DNA from: Pseudomonas mucidolens
GTDB lineage: Bacteria > Pseudomonadota > Gammaproteobacteria > Pseudomonadales > Pseudomonadaceae
NCBI RefSeq assembly: GCF_900106045.1
Contig: NZ_LT629802.1
Span: forward strand, 3,410,001-3,474,000
Length of the DNA stretch: 64,000 nucleotides
Direction of reading: 5' to 3'
The translations under genes and the position numbers were made by a program. Positions 1 to 9,786 of the stretch are shown piece by piece (the first letter of the stretch is position 1; each line of letters opens with the position of its first letter). A model generated the notes under the pieces. That model was not told the origin of the DNA, ran no database searches, and was given only the letters and a program-made list of their open reading frames with translations.

Positions 1-525
1 GAGCGGGTGATCCTGTTGATTGATGAGATCGACAAGGCCGATATCGAGTTCCCCAACGACCTGCTGCAAGAACTCGACAAGATGGAGTTCTACGTCTACG
101 AAATCGACGAGACCATCAAGGCCAAGAAACGCCCGATCATCATCATTACCTCCAACAACGAGAAAGAACTGCCGGATGCGTTCCTGCGCCGCTGCTTCTT
201 CCATTACATCGCCTTCCCCGATCGCACTACCCTGCAGAAAATCGTCGATGTGCATTACCCCGACATCAAGAAAGACCTGGTCAGCGAAGCACTCGACGTG
301 TTTTTCGACGTGCGCAAGGTACCGGGCCTGAAGAAAAAACCCTCCACCTCCGAACTGGTCGATTGGCTCAAGCTGCTAATGGCCGACAACATCGGCGAAG
401 CAGTGTTGCGCGAACGTGATCCGACCAAGGCCATCCCACCGCTGGCCGGCGCCCTGGTGAAGAACGAACAGGATGTGCAACTGCTTGAACGCCTGGCGTT
501 CATGAGCCGTCGCGGCACTCGATAA
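1..525 (+). CDS. MoxR-family AAA+ ATPase, C-terminal part (5' end outside window)
   Basis: The reading frame is open from the first base, so only the last 174 residues are visible. They carry a Walker B motif (LLIDEIDKAD), a sensor-1 stretch (ITSNNEKELPDAFLRRC) with the paired arginines of the arginine-finger region, and the helical lid. MoxR ATPases are chaperone-like and usually work with a VWA-domain protein to mature or insert cofactors into partner enzymes. The next gene, 10 bp downstream on the same strand, is such a VWA protein, which supports the call. The substrate of this pair is not evident. Confidence 0.9.
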   Translation, partial: ERVILLIDEIDKADIEFPNDLLQELDKMEFYVYEIDETIKAKKRPIIIITSNNEKELPDAFLRRCFFHYIAFPDRTTLQKIVDVHYPDIKKDLVSEALDVFFDVRKVPGLKKKPSTSELVDWLKLLMADNIGEAVLRERDPTKAIPPLAGALVKNEQDVQLLERLAFMSRRGTR

Positions 526-535
526 GGACCTTGCC

Positions 536-1714
536 ATGCTGCTCAACCTGTTCAACGAAATGCGCGCAGCCAAAGTGCCGGTCTCGGTGCGCGAACTGCT
601 GGACTTGATCAACGCCCTGAAACAACGGGTGACCTTCGCCGACATGGATGAATTCTACTACTTGTCCCGGGCGATTCTGGTGAAGGACGAGCGCCATTTC
701 GACAAGTTCGACCGGGCATTCGGTGCGTATTTCAAGGGTTTGGAAAAACTCGACGATCATTTGCAGGCGCTGATTCCCGAAGACTGGCTGCGCAAGGAGT
801 TCGAGCGCTCGTTGAGTGATGAAGAGCGAGCGCAGATCCAGTCCCTCGGCGGCCTGGACGAACTGATCGAAGCATTCAAGAAACGTCTGGAAGAACAGAA
901 GGAGCGCCACGCCGGCGGCAACAAGTGGATCGGCACCGGGGGCACCAGCCCGTTCGGCTCCGGCGGTTTCAACCCCGAAGGCATTCGCGTGGGGGATGCC
1001 GGCAAGCGCCAGGGCAAGGCGGTCAAAGTCTGGGACCAGCGCGAGTACAAGAACCTCGACGATTCGGTCGAACTCGGCACGCGCAATATCAAAGTGGCCC
1101 TGCGCCGCCTGCGCAAGTTTGCGCGCCAGGGCGCGGCGGAAGAGCTGGACATTGATGGCACCATCGACCACACCGCCCGCGACGCCGGCCTGCTGAATAT
1201 CCAGATGCGCCCGGAACGGCGCAACACAGTCAAGCTGCTGTTGCTGTTCGATATCGGTGGCTCGATGGATGCCCATGTGAAGATCTGCGAGGAACTGTTT
1301 TCGGCCTGCAAGACCGAATTCAAACACTTGGAGTACTTTTACTTTCACAACTTCGTTTATGAGTCGGTGTGGAAGAACAACCTGCGCCGCACCTCCGAAC
1401 GCACCTCGACCCAGGACTTGCTGCACAAGTACGGCGCCGACTACAAAGTGATCTTCATCGGCGACGCGGCGATGGCACCGTATGAAATCACCCAGGCGGG
1501 TGGCAGTGTCGAGCACTGGAACGAGGAGCCCGGGTATGTGTGGATGCAGCGCTTCATGGAGAAGTACAAGAAGTTGATCTGGATTAATCCGTATCCAAAA
1601 GATACGTGGGATTACACCTCGTCAACCAATATCGTACGGGACCTGATCGAGGACCAGATGTATCCGCTGACCTTGCGCGGGTTGGAAGAAGGCATGCGCT
1701 TTTTGTCCAAGTAG
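536..1714 (+). CDS. VWA domain-containing CoxE-like protein, partner of the MoxR ATPase
   Basis: A 392-residue protein whose start is preceded by AAGGA. The C-terminal half is a von Willebrand A domain with a MIDAS-like motif LLFDIGGSMD, in which the first serine of DxSxS is glycine. A Gly-rich stretch (GTGGTSPFGSGGFNPEG) lies in the middle, followed by a basic segment. No membrane segment or signal peptide is seen, so it should be cytoplasmic. It is probably co-transcribed with the upstream MoxR ATPase. MoxR/VWA pairs are metal-cofactor or complex-assembly chaperones, but the client is unknown here. Confidence 0.88.
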   Translation: MLLNLFNEMRAAKVPVSVRELLDLINALKQRVTFADMDEFYYLSRAILVKDERHFDKFDRAFGAYFKGLEKLDDHLQALIPEDWLRKEFERSLSDEERAQIQSLGGLDELIEAFKKRLEEQKERHAGGNKWIGTGGTSPFGSGGFNPEGIRVGDAGKRQGKAVKVWDQREYKNLDDSVELGTRNIKVALRRLRKFARQGAAEELDIDGTIDHTARDAGLLNIQMRPERRNTVKLLLLFDIGGSMDAHVKICEELFSACKTEFKHLEYFYFHNFVYESVWKNNLRRTSERTSTQDLLHKYGADYKVIFIGDAAMAPYEITQAGGSVEHWNEEPGYVWMQRFMEKYKKLIWINPYPKDTWDYTSSTNIVRDLIEDQMYPLTLRGLEEGMRFLSK

Positions 1715-1737
1715 ACGAGCTGTTTTCCGCTTGCGCC

Positions 1738-1837
1738 TGTAGGAGCGAGCTTGCTCGCGAAGGTCGTTAACCATGACGCGGGAAACCTGGCTCCCCGAGG
1801 CGCTCTCAGGTTTTTCGCGAGCAAGCTCGCTCCTACA
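1738..1837. repeat. REP doublet (REPIN-type)
   Basis: Two inverted copies of a GTAGGAGCGAGCTTGCTCGCGA-type palindrome face each other across about 50 bp. The element sits between the convergent 3' ends of the VWA gene and pxpC, where bidirectional termination or mRNA protection would fit. Confidence 0.85.
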
Positions 1838-1843
1838 GGGCTG

Positions 1844-2767
1844 TCAGCGATTGGAAAATCGCTGCATATACTCAAGGTGCTGACGATGCGCCGTTTCCTG
1901 CAGCACCGGCACCAGCCTGATCTTCTCTCCCGGCAAGCACTGCGCCAAGCGCGCCAGCGACAACGGCGTCACCGCCCCCAACCGCGGGTAACCGCCAATG
2001 GTCTGCCGATCGTTGAGCAACACAATCGGCTGCCCATCCGGCGGGACCTGGATCGCCCCCAGCGGGATACCTTCAGAAATCAACGACGGCCCTTGGTACT
2101 GCAACGGCGTCCCCAGCAAGCGCATGCCCATGCGGTCGGCGCGGCTGTCCAGCGTCCACTCGGTATTGAACGCATCAAACACGCTCTGCCCGCTGAATTG
2201 GCCGATCTGCGCCCCGAGAATCACCTCCAGTGATGCCCCGGACCGTAGATTCAACAAGCGCTCGACGGGTAATTCGCACAAGCCGTTGGCCGAACCTGAA
2301 TACGCCAGACTCGCCCCCTCGGCCAATGCCCGCCCCCAACCGTCCAGCCCGCCCAACGCTTCGCGTCCGACGCTGGCGCAACTGCCCAGCACCTTGGGCG
2401 CATCAAAACCGCCCGGGGCTGCCAGATAAGCCCGCGCGCCACTGAACGGCCGGGTGAAACGCAAGCGCTGGCCCGTTTGCAGAATGAAACTACGCCCGGG
2501 GCTGATGGCGCGTTCGTCGATATAGGCACCCAGATCGGCACCGGCCAAAGCCAATATGCAATAGTCTTCGGCTTGGACAGTGAAACCGCCCAAGGTGATT
2601 TCCACCACCGGCGCATCCAGTGGATTACCCAGCAACCGATTGGCCCAGGACATCGAGACCCAATCCAGGGCGCCGCCCTGGGTTACGCCCAAATGCCTGA
2701 CACCAAAACGTCCGGCATCCTGCAACAGGCACAGCGGTGTACTGGCCTCGATCAGCAAGCGGCTCAT
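1844..2767 (-). CDS. pxpC: 5-oxoprolinase subunit PxpC (biotin-dependent carboxyltransferase family)
   Basis: A 307-residue protein of the carboxyltransferase A/B-like family (KipA/YbgK type). It contains the LLQDAGRFGVRHLGVTQGGA start typical of the family and the ending segment NDRQTIGGYPRLGAV. With PxpA and PxpB it forms the ATP-dependent prokaryotic 5-oxoprolinase, which opens pyroglutamate to glutamate. Its start overlaps the pxpB stop by 4 bp, so the operon order is pxpA-pxpB-pxpC on the minus strand. No biotinyl carrier domain is present, as is normal for the family. Confidence 0.93.
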   Translation of the reverse strand: MSRLLIEASTPLCLLQDAGRFGVRHLGVTQGGALDWVSMSWANRLLGNPLDAPVVEITLGGFTVQAEDYCILALAGADLGAYIDERAISPGRSFILQTGQRLRFTRPFSGARAYLAAPGGFDAPKVLGSCASVGREALGGLDGWGRALAEGASLAYSGSANGLCELPVERLLNLRSGASLEVILGAQIGQFSGQSVFDAFNTEWTLDSRADRMGMRLLGTPLQYQGPSLISEGIPLGAIQVPPDGQPIVLLNDRQTIGGYPRLGAVTPLSLARLAQCLPGEKIRLVPVLQETAHRQHLEYMQRFSNR

Positions 2768-3468
2768 ACCTGGGCCTCCAGCGGCGAATCATCGCCGCCC
2801 AGGTGGATGAACTCGGCGTGGTCGATGGCTTCGAAACGCACGCTGTCGCCTGGCTGCATCAGGCTGTAGCCGTCACGTTCACGGTCGAACAACTTGGCCG
2901 GGGTGCGGCCAATCAGGTTCCAGCCACCTGGGGACTCCAGTGGATAAGCAGCCGTTTGTCGCTCGGCAATCCCGACGCTGCCGGCAGCCACGCGTTTACG
3001 CGGGGTATTGAGACGCGGCGTGGCCAGGGTTGATTCCACCAACCCCATAAAAGCAAACCCGGGAGCAAAACCAAGGGCGAACACCTGATATTGATGCTGG
3101 CTGTGACGACGAATCACCTCGCTCACAGCAAGGCCGCTGCGCCGAGCCAGCAACGCCAACTCGGGGCCGACGCTCAGGTCATACCACACCGGCAGCACAT
3201 GGCATTGCCCACTGCCCTGGGCTTCAGGCTGCAGCCCGTCGAGCGCCTCGGCGATCAGTTGCCGAGCCTCGCCTGGGCCTAGTACCGTCAGGTCGTAATG
3301 CACCATCAAGGTCGTGTAGGACGGCACAAGATCCACCAGCGCCGCGCCGAAACCGTCACGCAAGCGACGCGTCGCGGCGAGCATCCAAGGCATGTTGTCT
3401 TCAGCGATCACCTCAAACAGACGCACCATCAGGCTGTCGATGGCCACCACTTCAATCCGCGGTTTCAT
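2764..3468 (-). CDS. pxpB: 5-oxoprolinase subunit PxpB (KipI family)
   Basis: A 234-residue KipI/YbgJ-family protein. Family landmarks are [12 protein letters not shown] near residue 50, LPVWYD, the segment [15 protein letters not shown], and [12 protein letters not shown] toward the end. It is the second subunit of the bacterial 5-oxoprolinase complex. It overlaps pxpA upstream and pxpC downstream by 4 bp each (ATGA-type junctions), so the three subunits are translationally coupled. Confidence 0.93.
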   Translation of the reverse strand: MKPRIEVVAIDSLMVRLFEVIAEDNMPWMLAATRRLRDGFGAALVDLVPSYTTLMVHYDLTVLGPGEARQLIAEALDGLQPEAQGSGQCHVLPVWYDLSVGPELALLARRSGLAVSEVIRRHSQHQYQVFALGFAPGFAFMGLVESTLATPRLNTPRKRVAAGSVGIAERQTAAYPLESPGGWNLIGRTPAKLFDRERDGYSLMQPGDSVRFEAIDHAEFIHLGGDDSPLEAQV

Positions 3469-4208
3469 TGGGCCTTCAACGCCTCGCGGATACGTCGCAC
3501 GGCCGCCACCGAACTGGCGTTATCACCATGTACACACAGAGTGTCTGCCTGTAGCCGCAACGCGCTGCCATCACTGGCGATGAGCGGTTCACCACGGGCG
3601 ATGGTCAGGGCTTGCTGGAGGATGCTGTCCGGATCGTGATGCACCGCGCCCGGCAGTTGTCGCGACAGCAGATGCCCGGCGCTGTCATAAGCGCGATCGG
3701 CAAACGCTTCGAACCACAGCGTCACGCCAAACTCCTCGCCCAGCGCTTGCGCCGCACGGTTGTCACGGGTCGCCATCAGCATCAACGGCAAGCTTTTGTC
3801 GTAGGCGGCCACCGCCTGGATCACCGCACGCAGCTGTGCAGGATTGGCCATCATGTCGTTGTACATCGCACCATGGGGTTTAACGTAGCTGACCCGTGTC
3901 CCCTGGGCCCGGCAAATACCGTCGAGGGCGCCGATCTGGTAGTGCAACAGGTCCTGCAGTTCCTGGGGCGCATACGCCATGGAACGCCGACCGAACCCCG
4001 CCAGGTCTTGATACGCCGGGTGCGCGCCGACTTGCACGCCATGTTGCAAAGCCAGGCTGACGGTTTTGCGCATGATGCTCGGGTCGCCGGCATGGAAGCC
4101 GCAGGCGATATTGGCGCAGTCAATGAAGGGCATGACTTCGGCATCCAGACCCAAGGTCCAGTTGCCAAAACTCTCGCCGATGTCGCAATTCAGAAGCAGG
4201 CGGCTCAC
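3465..4208 (-). CDS. pxpA: 5-oxoprolinase subunit PxpA (LamB/YcsF family)
   Basis: A 247-residue protein read from a GTG start ([15 protein letters not shown]) with AGGAG about 8 bases upstream. The frame stays open to 4346, but the longer form adds unrelated residues. Family motifs are [31 protein letters not shown] and [10 protein letters not shown], which are the metal and substrate residues of LamB/YcsF proteins. It is the first gene of pxpABC and lies divergent from a LysR regulator at 4387, probably its controller. Confidence 0.92.
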   Translation of the reverse strand: MSRLLLNCDIGESFGNWTLGLDAEVMPFIDCANIACGFHAGDPSIMRKTVSLALQHGVQVGAHPAYQDLAGFGRRSMAYAPQELQDLLHYQIGALDGICRAQGTRVSYVKPHGAMYNDMMANPAQLRAVIQAVAAYDKSLPLMLMATRDNRAAQALGEEFGVTLWFEAFADRAYDSAGHLLSRQLPGAVHHDPDSILQQALTIARGEPLIASDGSALRLQADTLCVHGDNASSVAAVRRIREALKAQ

Positions 4209-4386
4209 GGTGAAGACTCCTGTAGGCTTTATTTTTTTGTAGTGTGGGATCTTTTGCCAAGATCTCGCAACGCTGTTGTCGCCGGCCCCGCCGACGCTTA
4301 TCGTGGGACAGCTCGATTTTTGGCGCGCAGTCGTCGTTGCGTCCAACTAATAAAAACCGATCCATGCATAAGAAAAAGTTGATTCC

Positions 4387-5325
4387 ATGAATTTGAAGTT
4401 CCTCGAAACCTTCGTCTGGGTAGCTCGCCTCAAGAGTTTTCGCCTCACCGCGGAGAAGCTGTTCACCACCCAGGCCTCGATTTCCAGCCGCATCGCAGTA
4501 CTGGAAGGCGAGTTGGGAGTGAAGCTGTTCCTGCGTGATTCCCGAGGCGTGAGCCTGACCCCGGACGGCGTGAAGGTGCTCGAGTATGCCGAGCAGATGA
4601 TGAACACGCTGCAGGGGCTCAAGCAATCATTGGAAACCACCAGCAGCAAGGTCGGACGGATCCGTATCGGCGCGATGGATACCGTGATCCACACGTGGCT
4701 CAGTCCGCTGGTGACCGAACTGATGGATCATTTCCCTTTGGTGGAAATCGAGCTGGTCGCCGATACCGCGCTGAACCTCTGCGACCAGTTGCAAAAAGGC
4801 TTCCTCGATCTGATCCTGCAAACCGACCTGATGCGCCAGGAAACCGTGCGCAGCCTGGAACTGGGCAGCCACCCCATGGGCTGGATTGTCGCCAGCCATT
4901 CGATCTACAACCGTGACTACGCGTCCCTCGCCGACCTGGCTCAGGAGCGCATCATCACCTACTCGAAGAACTCCCATCCGCATCAGGACGTGCTGAGCCT
5001 GATGCAGGCCCACGGCGTGCCGGCCCCACGCATGAACTGCGTGAACTCGGTCTCGGCGATTACTCGTTTGCTGCGCGACGGGTTTGGCATCGGCGCACTG
5101 CCGCCGGTATTGGTCAGCGAGGAATTGGCACGGGGCGAGTTAGTAATTCTGCCCATGGCACAGCGCTTGCCGAACCTGCAGGTGGTGGTGTCGTGGCGGG
5201 TTGGGGTGGAGTTGGTGGAGGAGATTGTTGCGTTGTGCCAGCGCGTAGTGGCGCGCTATGCCGAGGAAGTGGGTGAAGAGCGCATGGTACTCAGCCAATC
5301 AAACCTGCTGAAAAGGCCCGATTAA
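4387..5325 (+). CDS. LysR-family transcriptional regulator, divergent from pxpABC
   Basis: A 312-residue protein with an N-terminal winged helix-turn-helix (MNLKFLETFVWVARLKSFRL, then TTQASISSRIAVLEGELGVK) and a C-terminal effector-binding domain (RIRIGAMDTVIHTWLSPLV). It is transcribed away from pxpA across a 178-bp intergenic region. LysR genes commonly control the divergent operon, so 5-oxoproline or a related amino acid is a reasonable guess for the inducer. The inducer itself is inference. Confidence 0.9.
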   Translation: MNLKFLETFVWVARLKSFRLTAEKLFTTQASISSRIAVLEGELGVKLFLRDSRGVSLTPDGVKVLEYAEQMMNTLQGLKQSLETTSSKVGRIRIGAMDTVIHTWLSPLVTELMDHFPLVEIELVADTALNLCDQLQKGFLDLILQTDLMRQETVRSLELGSHPMGWIVASHSIYNRDYASLADLAQERIITYSKNSHPHQDVLSLMQAHGVPAPRMNCVNSVSAITRLLRDGFGIGALPPVLVSEELARGELVILPMAQRLPNLQVVVSWRVGVELVEEIVALCQRVVARYAEEVGEERMVLSQSNLLKRPD

Positions 5326-5328
5326 ACC

Positions 5329-5417
5329 TGTGGCAACGGGCTTGCTCGCGATGCAGGCGCCGCGATCGATCAGATTCCCCGAGCTGATGCTATCGCGAGC
5401 GAGCCCGCTCCCACACA
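5329..5417. repeat. REP doublet
   Basis: Inverted REP-like arms (GGCAACGGGCTTGCTCGCGAT and its imperfect complement ending GAGCCCGCTCCCACAC) lie between the convergent 3' ends of the LysR gene and the DUF2937 gene. The sequence group differs from the copies at 1738 and 27711. Confidence 0.75.
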
Positions 5418-5432
5418 AGCCCTACCTAGGCC

Positions 5433-5975
5433 TTACAAGCCCTTGAGGTCACGCTCTTCGATCGGTCGGCTCTGGCGCAGGCGCTTGCCGCCCAGCACCA
5501 CCCAATCGATCAGACGGAACAGGCATTCCAGGCCGAACGACAGCAGCATCGCCCCGCCCAACCCCCAGCCCATGGCTTCGGGCGTCAGGAGAATCTGATA
5601 GCTGTAGCCTTCCCAGGTTTCCCGGCGAATATCCGGGTCGGCCGCCACGGCGACCTGCAGGGCGCGGATGTACCACGGCCCTTGCATGGCCTGGTACTGC
5701 TTGTCCAATGCCACCTGGCGATCAAGCAACGTACCGAGACTGTTGGCATCGCTGCGAAATACCGGGTCATCGCTGGCGCGGTAATGGGCCACCAAGGCCT
5801 GCAAGTCGCCCTTGAAGAACTGTTGCGCGGTGCTTTCAAAGCCACGCAGGCCGGTCTGCGCTTCAATCAGATGCGCTTCGACACGCTTGGCGTAATCGCT
5901 GACAAACCCCGGCACTTGCACACCGACCAACAAACCCATGGCAAACAGCACCAGGCGCAGATAGCTGAGCAACAT
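5433..5975 (-). CDS. DUF2937 family membrane protein
   Basis: A 180-residue protein starting MLLSYLRLVLFAMGLLVGVQ, with AAGGAC upstream of the chosen ATG. The longer frame to 6014 would overlap the upstream gene and lacks a ribosome site. There is a hydrophobic segment at the N-terminus and another near residues 140-160 (GWGLGGAMLLSFGLECLFRL), with a soluble loop between them, so both ends are probably cytoplasmic. The family has no assigned function. It sits 11 bp after the glutamine amidotransferase gene and is likely co-transcribed with it. Confidence 0.82.
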   Translation of the reverse strand: MLLSYLRLVLFAMGLLVGVQVPGFVSDYAKRVEAHLIEAQTGLRGFESTAQQFFKGDLQALVAHYRASDDPVFRSDANSLGTLLDRQVALDKQYQAMQGPWYIRALQVAVAADPDIRRETWEGYSYQILLTPEAMGWGLGGAMLLSFGLECLFRLIDWVVLGGKRLRQSRPIEERDLKGL

Positions 5976-5986
5976 AATCGACGTCC

Positions 5987-6763
5987 TTACTCGGTCGTGC
6001 CCTGGCTGACGCATTCACCGCGTCGCCACAGGCTCCACTGACCCGGTACGTAGCGGGTCCAGGTTTCGTTTTCGGTCAAGGGTTCGGTGGCAATCACCGT
6101 CACCACGTCATTGGGGGTGGTTTCCGCCTGAAAGTCGACGATCACGTCGACATCTTTCAAGCGCGCCGGACCAAACGGCGCACGACGGGTGATCTGTGCA
6201 AGTTTGGTCGAGCAATAGCAAAACAGCCAATCGCCGTCGCTGAGCAGGCAGTTGAACACGCCTTTGCTGCGAAACTCACTGCAGGCCGCGATCAACTCCG
6301 GGAGCACCTGCTCAATCTCCACCGGTTCCGGGAACGCCTCGCGGACGCGGTTAAGCAGGTCACAGAAGGCTGCTTCGCTATCGGTATCGCCCACCGGCCG
6401 GTAAAAAGTCGCCTGGGGGTTGAAGTCGGCCAATTGACCGTTGTGCGCAAAACACCAGTTACGCCCCCACAGCTCGCGAACGAACGGGTGGGTGTTGGAC
6501 AGGCACACCTTGCCGACGTTGGCCTGGCGGATATGGCCAATCACCACTTCACTTTTGATGGGATAACGCTGCACCAGCAGCGCGACTTCCGATTCGCTGC
6601 TCGCGGCCGGGTCCTGAAACAGGCGCAGGCCGCGCCCCTCATAGAAAGCGATACCCCAGCCGTCGCGGTGCGGGCCGGTACGTCCGCCACGCTGCATCAG
6701 GCCGGTAAAGCTGAAGACGATATCGGTCGGTACGTTGGCACTCATGCCCAATAATTCACACAT
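5987..6763 (-). CDS. class II glutamine amidotransferase (YafJ-like)
   Basis: A 258-residue protein beginning [19 protein letters not shown]. Cys2 is the expected N-terminal nucleophile of an Ntn-type glutaminase. [28 protein letters not shown] and [12 protein letters not shown] are the other glutaminase-domain landmarks. No synthase domain is fused, as in YafJ-type stand-alone enzymes, so the ammonia acceptor is unknown. It appears to start a short operon with the DUF2937 gene downstream. Confidence 0.9.
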   Translation of the reverse strand: MCELLGMSANVPTDIVFSFTGLMQRGGRTGPHRDGWGIAFYEGRGLRLFQDPAASSESEVALLVQRYPIKSEVVIGHIRQANVGKVCLSNTHPFVRELWGRNWCFAHNGQLADFNPQATFYRPVGDTDSEAAFCDLLNRVREAFPEPVEIEQVLPELIAACSEFRSKGVFNCLLSDGDWLFCYCSTKLAQITRRAPFGPARLKDVDVIVDFQAETTPNDVVTVIATEPLTENETWTRYVPGQWSLWRRGECVSQGTTE

Positions 6764-6793
6764 GCCAAAACTCTCGATGCAGGGCGGACGAGG

Positions 6794-7264
6794 TTATAGA
6801 CGCGGTTCGACCCGCATACTGCTGACAGAAGCTGCCGGACGGCCATAACGCTCGTCTGCGAAGGGCTCGTCATCGGCCGGCTCGGCCGCCATCTGGGCGG
6901 CGGCGGCGGCTTTTTGCTCACGGCGCGCCTTGGCGGCGCGCTCGATCGGCCAGCGGATCAGCACAAACACCAGGTACAGGCCGAAGACGATCATCGCGTA
7001 CATGAACAAATCGGAAACGGCACGCCAGGCGTTATTCCCGACCTTGAGCAGCATGTCCATGGCGGTGATGGCGACGGCGGGGGCAAATTGCTCCTTTACC
7101 GGGTCGACGATGGTCGGGCTCAACAACAACACCGCCATCAGCAACCGCAGCGGTTCGCGCAACCAACGCCACATCCAGCGGGTCAGGCGAAACCACACCA
7201 ACAGGCAGCCCAAAGCGGCAAAGGCATACAGGCCCCAAGCGGTCAGATAATCGTTCTCGGTCAT
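6794..7264 (-). CDS. small inner-membrane protein of unknown function
   Basis: The likely start is MTENDYLTAWGLYAF (156 residues). A second in-frame ATG lies three codons upstream at 7273. Three hydrophobic stretches are visible (YLTAWGLYAFAALGCLLVW, LRLLMAVLLLSPTIV, LFMYAMIVFGLYLVFVLIRW), followed by a charged, Ala-rich cytoplasmic tail. No catalytic motif was recognised. The frame stays open far upstream to 8038, but that part is antisense to oligopeptidase B and is not credible. Confidence 0.75.
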   Translation of the reverse strand: MTENDYLTAWGLYAFAALGCLLVWFRLTRWMWRWLREPLRLLMAVLLLSPTIVDPVKEQFAPAVAITAMDMLLKVGNNAWRAVSDLFMYAMIVFGLYLVFVLIRWPIERAAKARREQKAAAAAQMAAEPADDEPFADERYGRPAASVSSMRVEPRL

Positions 7265-7363
7265 GGTGTCCATGGCAAGGTAGGCAAACAGACGGCTATG
7301 ATAACGGCTTTTCAGTGTCACGGCTGCAACGCCGTCGGCCATCCGCCACACAGAGAGTAATCC

Positions 7364-9418
7364 ATGCCTCCATCGACCCACGTCAATGCCGCCCCGATTG
7401 CCCGCCAGGCTACGGGGCCAGACCCGTATGCCTGGCTGCAGGAGCGCGACAGCGTTGAAGTGCTGGATTACCTCAAGGCTGAAAATGCCTGGCAAGAGAC
7501 ACAGCTTGAGGACCAGCAAGGCCTGCGCGAAAAGCTGTTTCAAGAGATCAAGGGCCGTATCCTGGAAACCGATCTGTCCTTGCCTTCCCCTTGGGGGCCT
7601 TACCTGTATTACACCCGCACCACCGCCGGTGACGAGTACGCCCGTCATTACCGTTGCCCGCGTCCGGTCGATGACAGCCAACAGATCGATGAAGGCGCAG
7701 AGGAATTGCTGCTGGATCCCAACGTACTGGCCAACGGCGGCTTTTTCTCGCTTGGCGCCTTCAGCATCAGCCCGGACCATCGGCGCCTGGCCTACAGCCT
7801 GGACACCAGCGGCGAAGAGATTTACACCCTGTACGTGAAGGAGTTGGCCAGCGGCAAGGTCAGCGAACTGGCGTTTGAAAACTGCGACGGCAGCATGACC
7901 TGGGCCAACGACAGCCTGACGCTGTTTTTCGGTGAGTTGGACGACACCCATCGCCCGCACAAACTGTATCGCTATCGCCTGAACGGTACGGCGTCCGAGG
8001 AAGTGTTCCATGAGCCCGACGGACGTTTCTTCATGCATTGCTACCGTTCAAGTTCCGAGCGCCAATTGCTGCTGTCCCTGGGCAGCAAGACCACCAGCGA
8101 AATATGGGCCCTGGACGCCGACCAGCCGGAGCAGGCTTTCACCTGCCTCGCGCCACGGGTGGAAGACCATGAATATGATGTCGACCACGGTAAGCTCGAC
8201 GGCGCGTGGACCTGGTTTATCCGCAGCAACCGCGACGGCATCAACTACGCGCTGTACGTGACCACCGACACAGGCTGCGTACCGACACAGGACGACTGGC
8301 AGAACCTGATCTCCCACAGCGATAAAGTGATGCTCGACGGCGTCAGCCTGAACGCCAGCGCCATGACCTTGAGCCTGCGCATCGGCGGGCTACCGGTAAT
8401 CGAGGTACATCCGCAGGGCCTCCCGGCTTACCGTGTGGAATTGCCTGACGCTGCCTACAGTCTCTACGTACAGAACAGCCTAGAGTTTGCGAGCGACAAG
8501 ATCCGCCTGCGCTATGAAGCCTTGAACCGCCCCGCTCAGATACGCCAGTTGGAACTGGCCAGTGGCGCGCAACAGGTGCTCAAGGAAACCCCGGTACTGG
8601 GTGTCTTCAATGCCGATGACTATGTCAGCCAGCGGCTGTGGGCAACCTCCGCCGACGGCACCCAGGTGCCGATCAGCCTGGTGGTCAAACGCGACCAACT
8701 GGGTCAGGCAACGCCGCTTTACCTGTACGGCTACGGCGCCTACGGCACAAGCCTCGACCCGTGGTTTTCCCATGCGCGCCTGAGCCTGCTGGGGCGCGGC
8801 GTGGCGTTCGCGATTGCGCACGTGCGCGGTGGCGGCGAATTAGGCGAAGCCTGGTATCGCGCCGGCAAACAGGAACACAAGCAAAACACCTTCAGCGACT
8901 TCATCGCCTGCGCCGAGCACCTGATCGGCGAAGGCCTGACCACCGCCAGGCAACTGGTCATCAGCGGCGGCAGCGCCGGCGGATTGTTGATCGGTGCGGT
9001 ACTCAACCAGCGCCCGGAGCTGTTTCAAGCGGCGATTGCCGAAGTACCGTTCGTCGATGTGCTCAACACCATGCTCGACCCGGACCTGCCACTGACCGTC
9101 ACCGAGTACGACGAGTGGGGCAATCCACAGGAGCCCGAGGTGTATGCACGGATCAAGGCCTACGCGCCCTACGAAAACGTCAGCGCCCAGGCCTACCCGG
9201 CGACACTGGTGATCGCCAGGTACAACGACAGTCGCGTGCAGTACTGGGAAGCCGCCAAATGGGTGGCCAAGTTGCGCGCCAGCAAAACCGATAACAACCT
9301 GCTGCTGCTCAAGACCGAATTGGGTGCTGGCCACGGCGGCATGAGCGGTCGTTACCAGGGATTACGCGATGTAGCGCTCGAATATGGATTTGTATTCAAG
9401 GCGCTGGGTCTGGCTTAA
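7364..9418 (+). CDS. oligopeptidase B-like S9 prolyl oligopeptidase family serine peptidase
   Basis: A 684-residue protein with an N-terminal seven-bladed propeller and a C-terminal alpha/beta-hydrolase. The catalytic triad can be placed at Ser537 (GGSAGG), Asp622 (YNDSRV) and His657 (GAGHGG), close to the spacing of E. coli oligopeptidase B. LYLYGYGAYG and HVRGGGELG are typical of the hydrolase domain. It should cut short peptides after basic residues in the cytoplasm. No signal peptide is present. The stop overlaps that of the convergent small gene by 4 bp. Confidence 0.93.
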   Translation: MPPSTHVNAAPIARQATGPDPYAWLQERDSVEVLDYLKAENAWQETQLEDQQGLREKLFQEIKGRILETDLSLPSPWGPYLYYTRTTAGDEYARHYRCPRPVDDSQQIDEGAEELLLDPNVLANGGFFSLGAFSISPDHRRLAYSLDTSGEEIYTLYVKELASGKVSELAFENCDGSMTWANDSLTLFFGELDDTHRPHKLYRYRLNGTASEEVFHEPDGRFFMHCYRSSSERQLLLSLGSKTTSEIWALDADQPEQAFTCLAPRVEDHEYDVDHGKLDGAWTWFIRSNRDGINYALYVTTDTGCVPTQDDWQNLISHSDKVMLDGVSLNASAMTLSLRIGGLPVIEVHPQGLPAYRVELPDAAYSLYVQNSLEFASDKIRLRYEALNRPAQIRQLELASGAQQVLKETPVLGVFNADDYVSQRLWATSADGTQVPISLVVKRDQLGQATPLYLYGYGAYGTSLDPWFSHARLSLLGRGVAFAIAHVRGGGELGEAWYRAGKQEHKQNTFSDFIACAEHLIGEGLTTARQLVISGGSAGGLLIGAVLNQRPELFQAAIAEVPFVDVLNTMLDPDLPLTVTEYDEWGNPQEPEVYARIKAYAPYENVSAQAYPATLVIARYNDSRVQYWEAAKWVAKLRASKTDNNLLLLKTELGAGHGGMSGRYQGLRDVALEYGFVFKALGLA

Positions 9419-9705
9419 ACCCCTGCACCGGATGTCTTCGGCTTGCTGTCGCTTTGGTGCAGGCCAGGCAGCGGCTGGTCCTTGGGCGGCCTGGGCATTT
9501 CAATCGGCGGCAGCAACGGCACTCCGCCACCTTGCGCCTTGGGCACAGTGGGCGGCGTGACTTGCGGATATGGTGTCGGGGTTGCGGTCCCCGGCGCCCC
9601 GGTGGTGGACGCAGGCGTATTCGGCACCGGTTGCAACACTTGAGCATGCGCGACACTCAGGGTGAGCACGCCGCACGCAATGACCGCTAGAATGCTGCAC
9701 TTCAT
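9415..9705 (-). CDS. small secreted proline-rich protein, unknown function
   Basis: The start MKCSILAVIACGVLTLSVAHAQ has GGAG 7 bases upstream and gives 96 residues. A clear signal peptide ends at AHA-Q. The mature part is low-complexity and rich in Pro, Thr and Gly (PNTPAST, TPTPYPQVTPP, LPPIEMPRPPKDQP). No domain was recognised. It is convergent with oligopeptidase B and divergent from the spermidine-synthase-like gene. Confidence 0.7.
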   Translation of the reverse strand: MKCSILAVIACGVLTLSVAHAQVLQPVPNTPASTTGAPGTATPTPYPQVTPPTVPKAQGGGVPLLPPIEMPRPPKDQPLPGLHQSDSKPKTSGAGV

Positions 9706-9786
9706 CGATGGCTCCATGGCCTGACTGTAAACCAGTCGTCAGGCTACTCCCAACTGCACAAGAATGCCCTTCCCAATGAGATTTCA

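Noticed and set aside
500..1516. 338-codon minus-strand frame
   Set aside because: It is a shadow of the VWA gene with no recognisable features.
3612..4382. 256-codon plus-strand frame
   Set aside because: It is antisense to pxpA, which has clear family motifs.
7265..8038. N-terminal extension of the small membrane protein
   Set aside because: It is antisense to oligopeptidase B and only the last 156 residues look like a protein.
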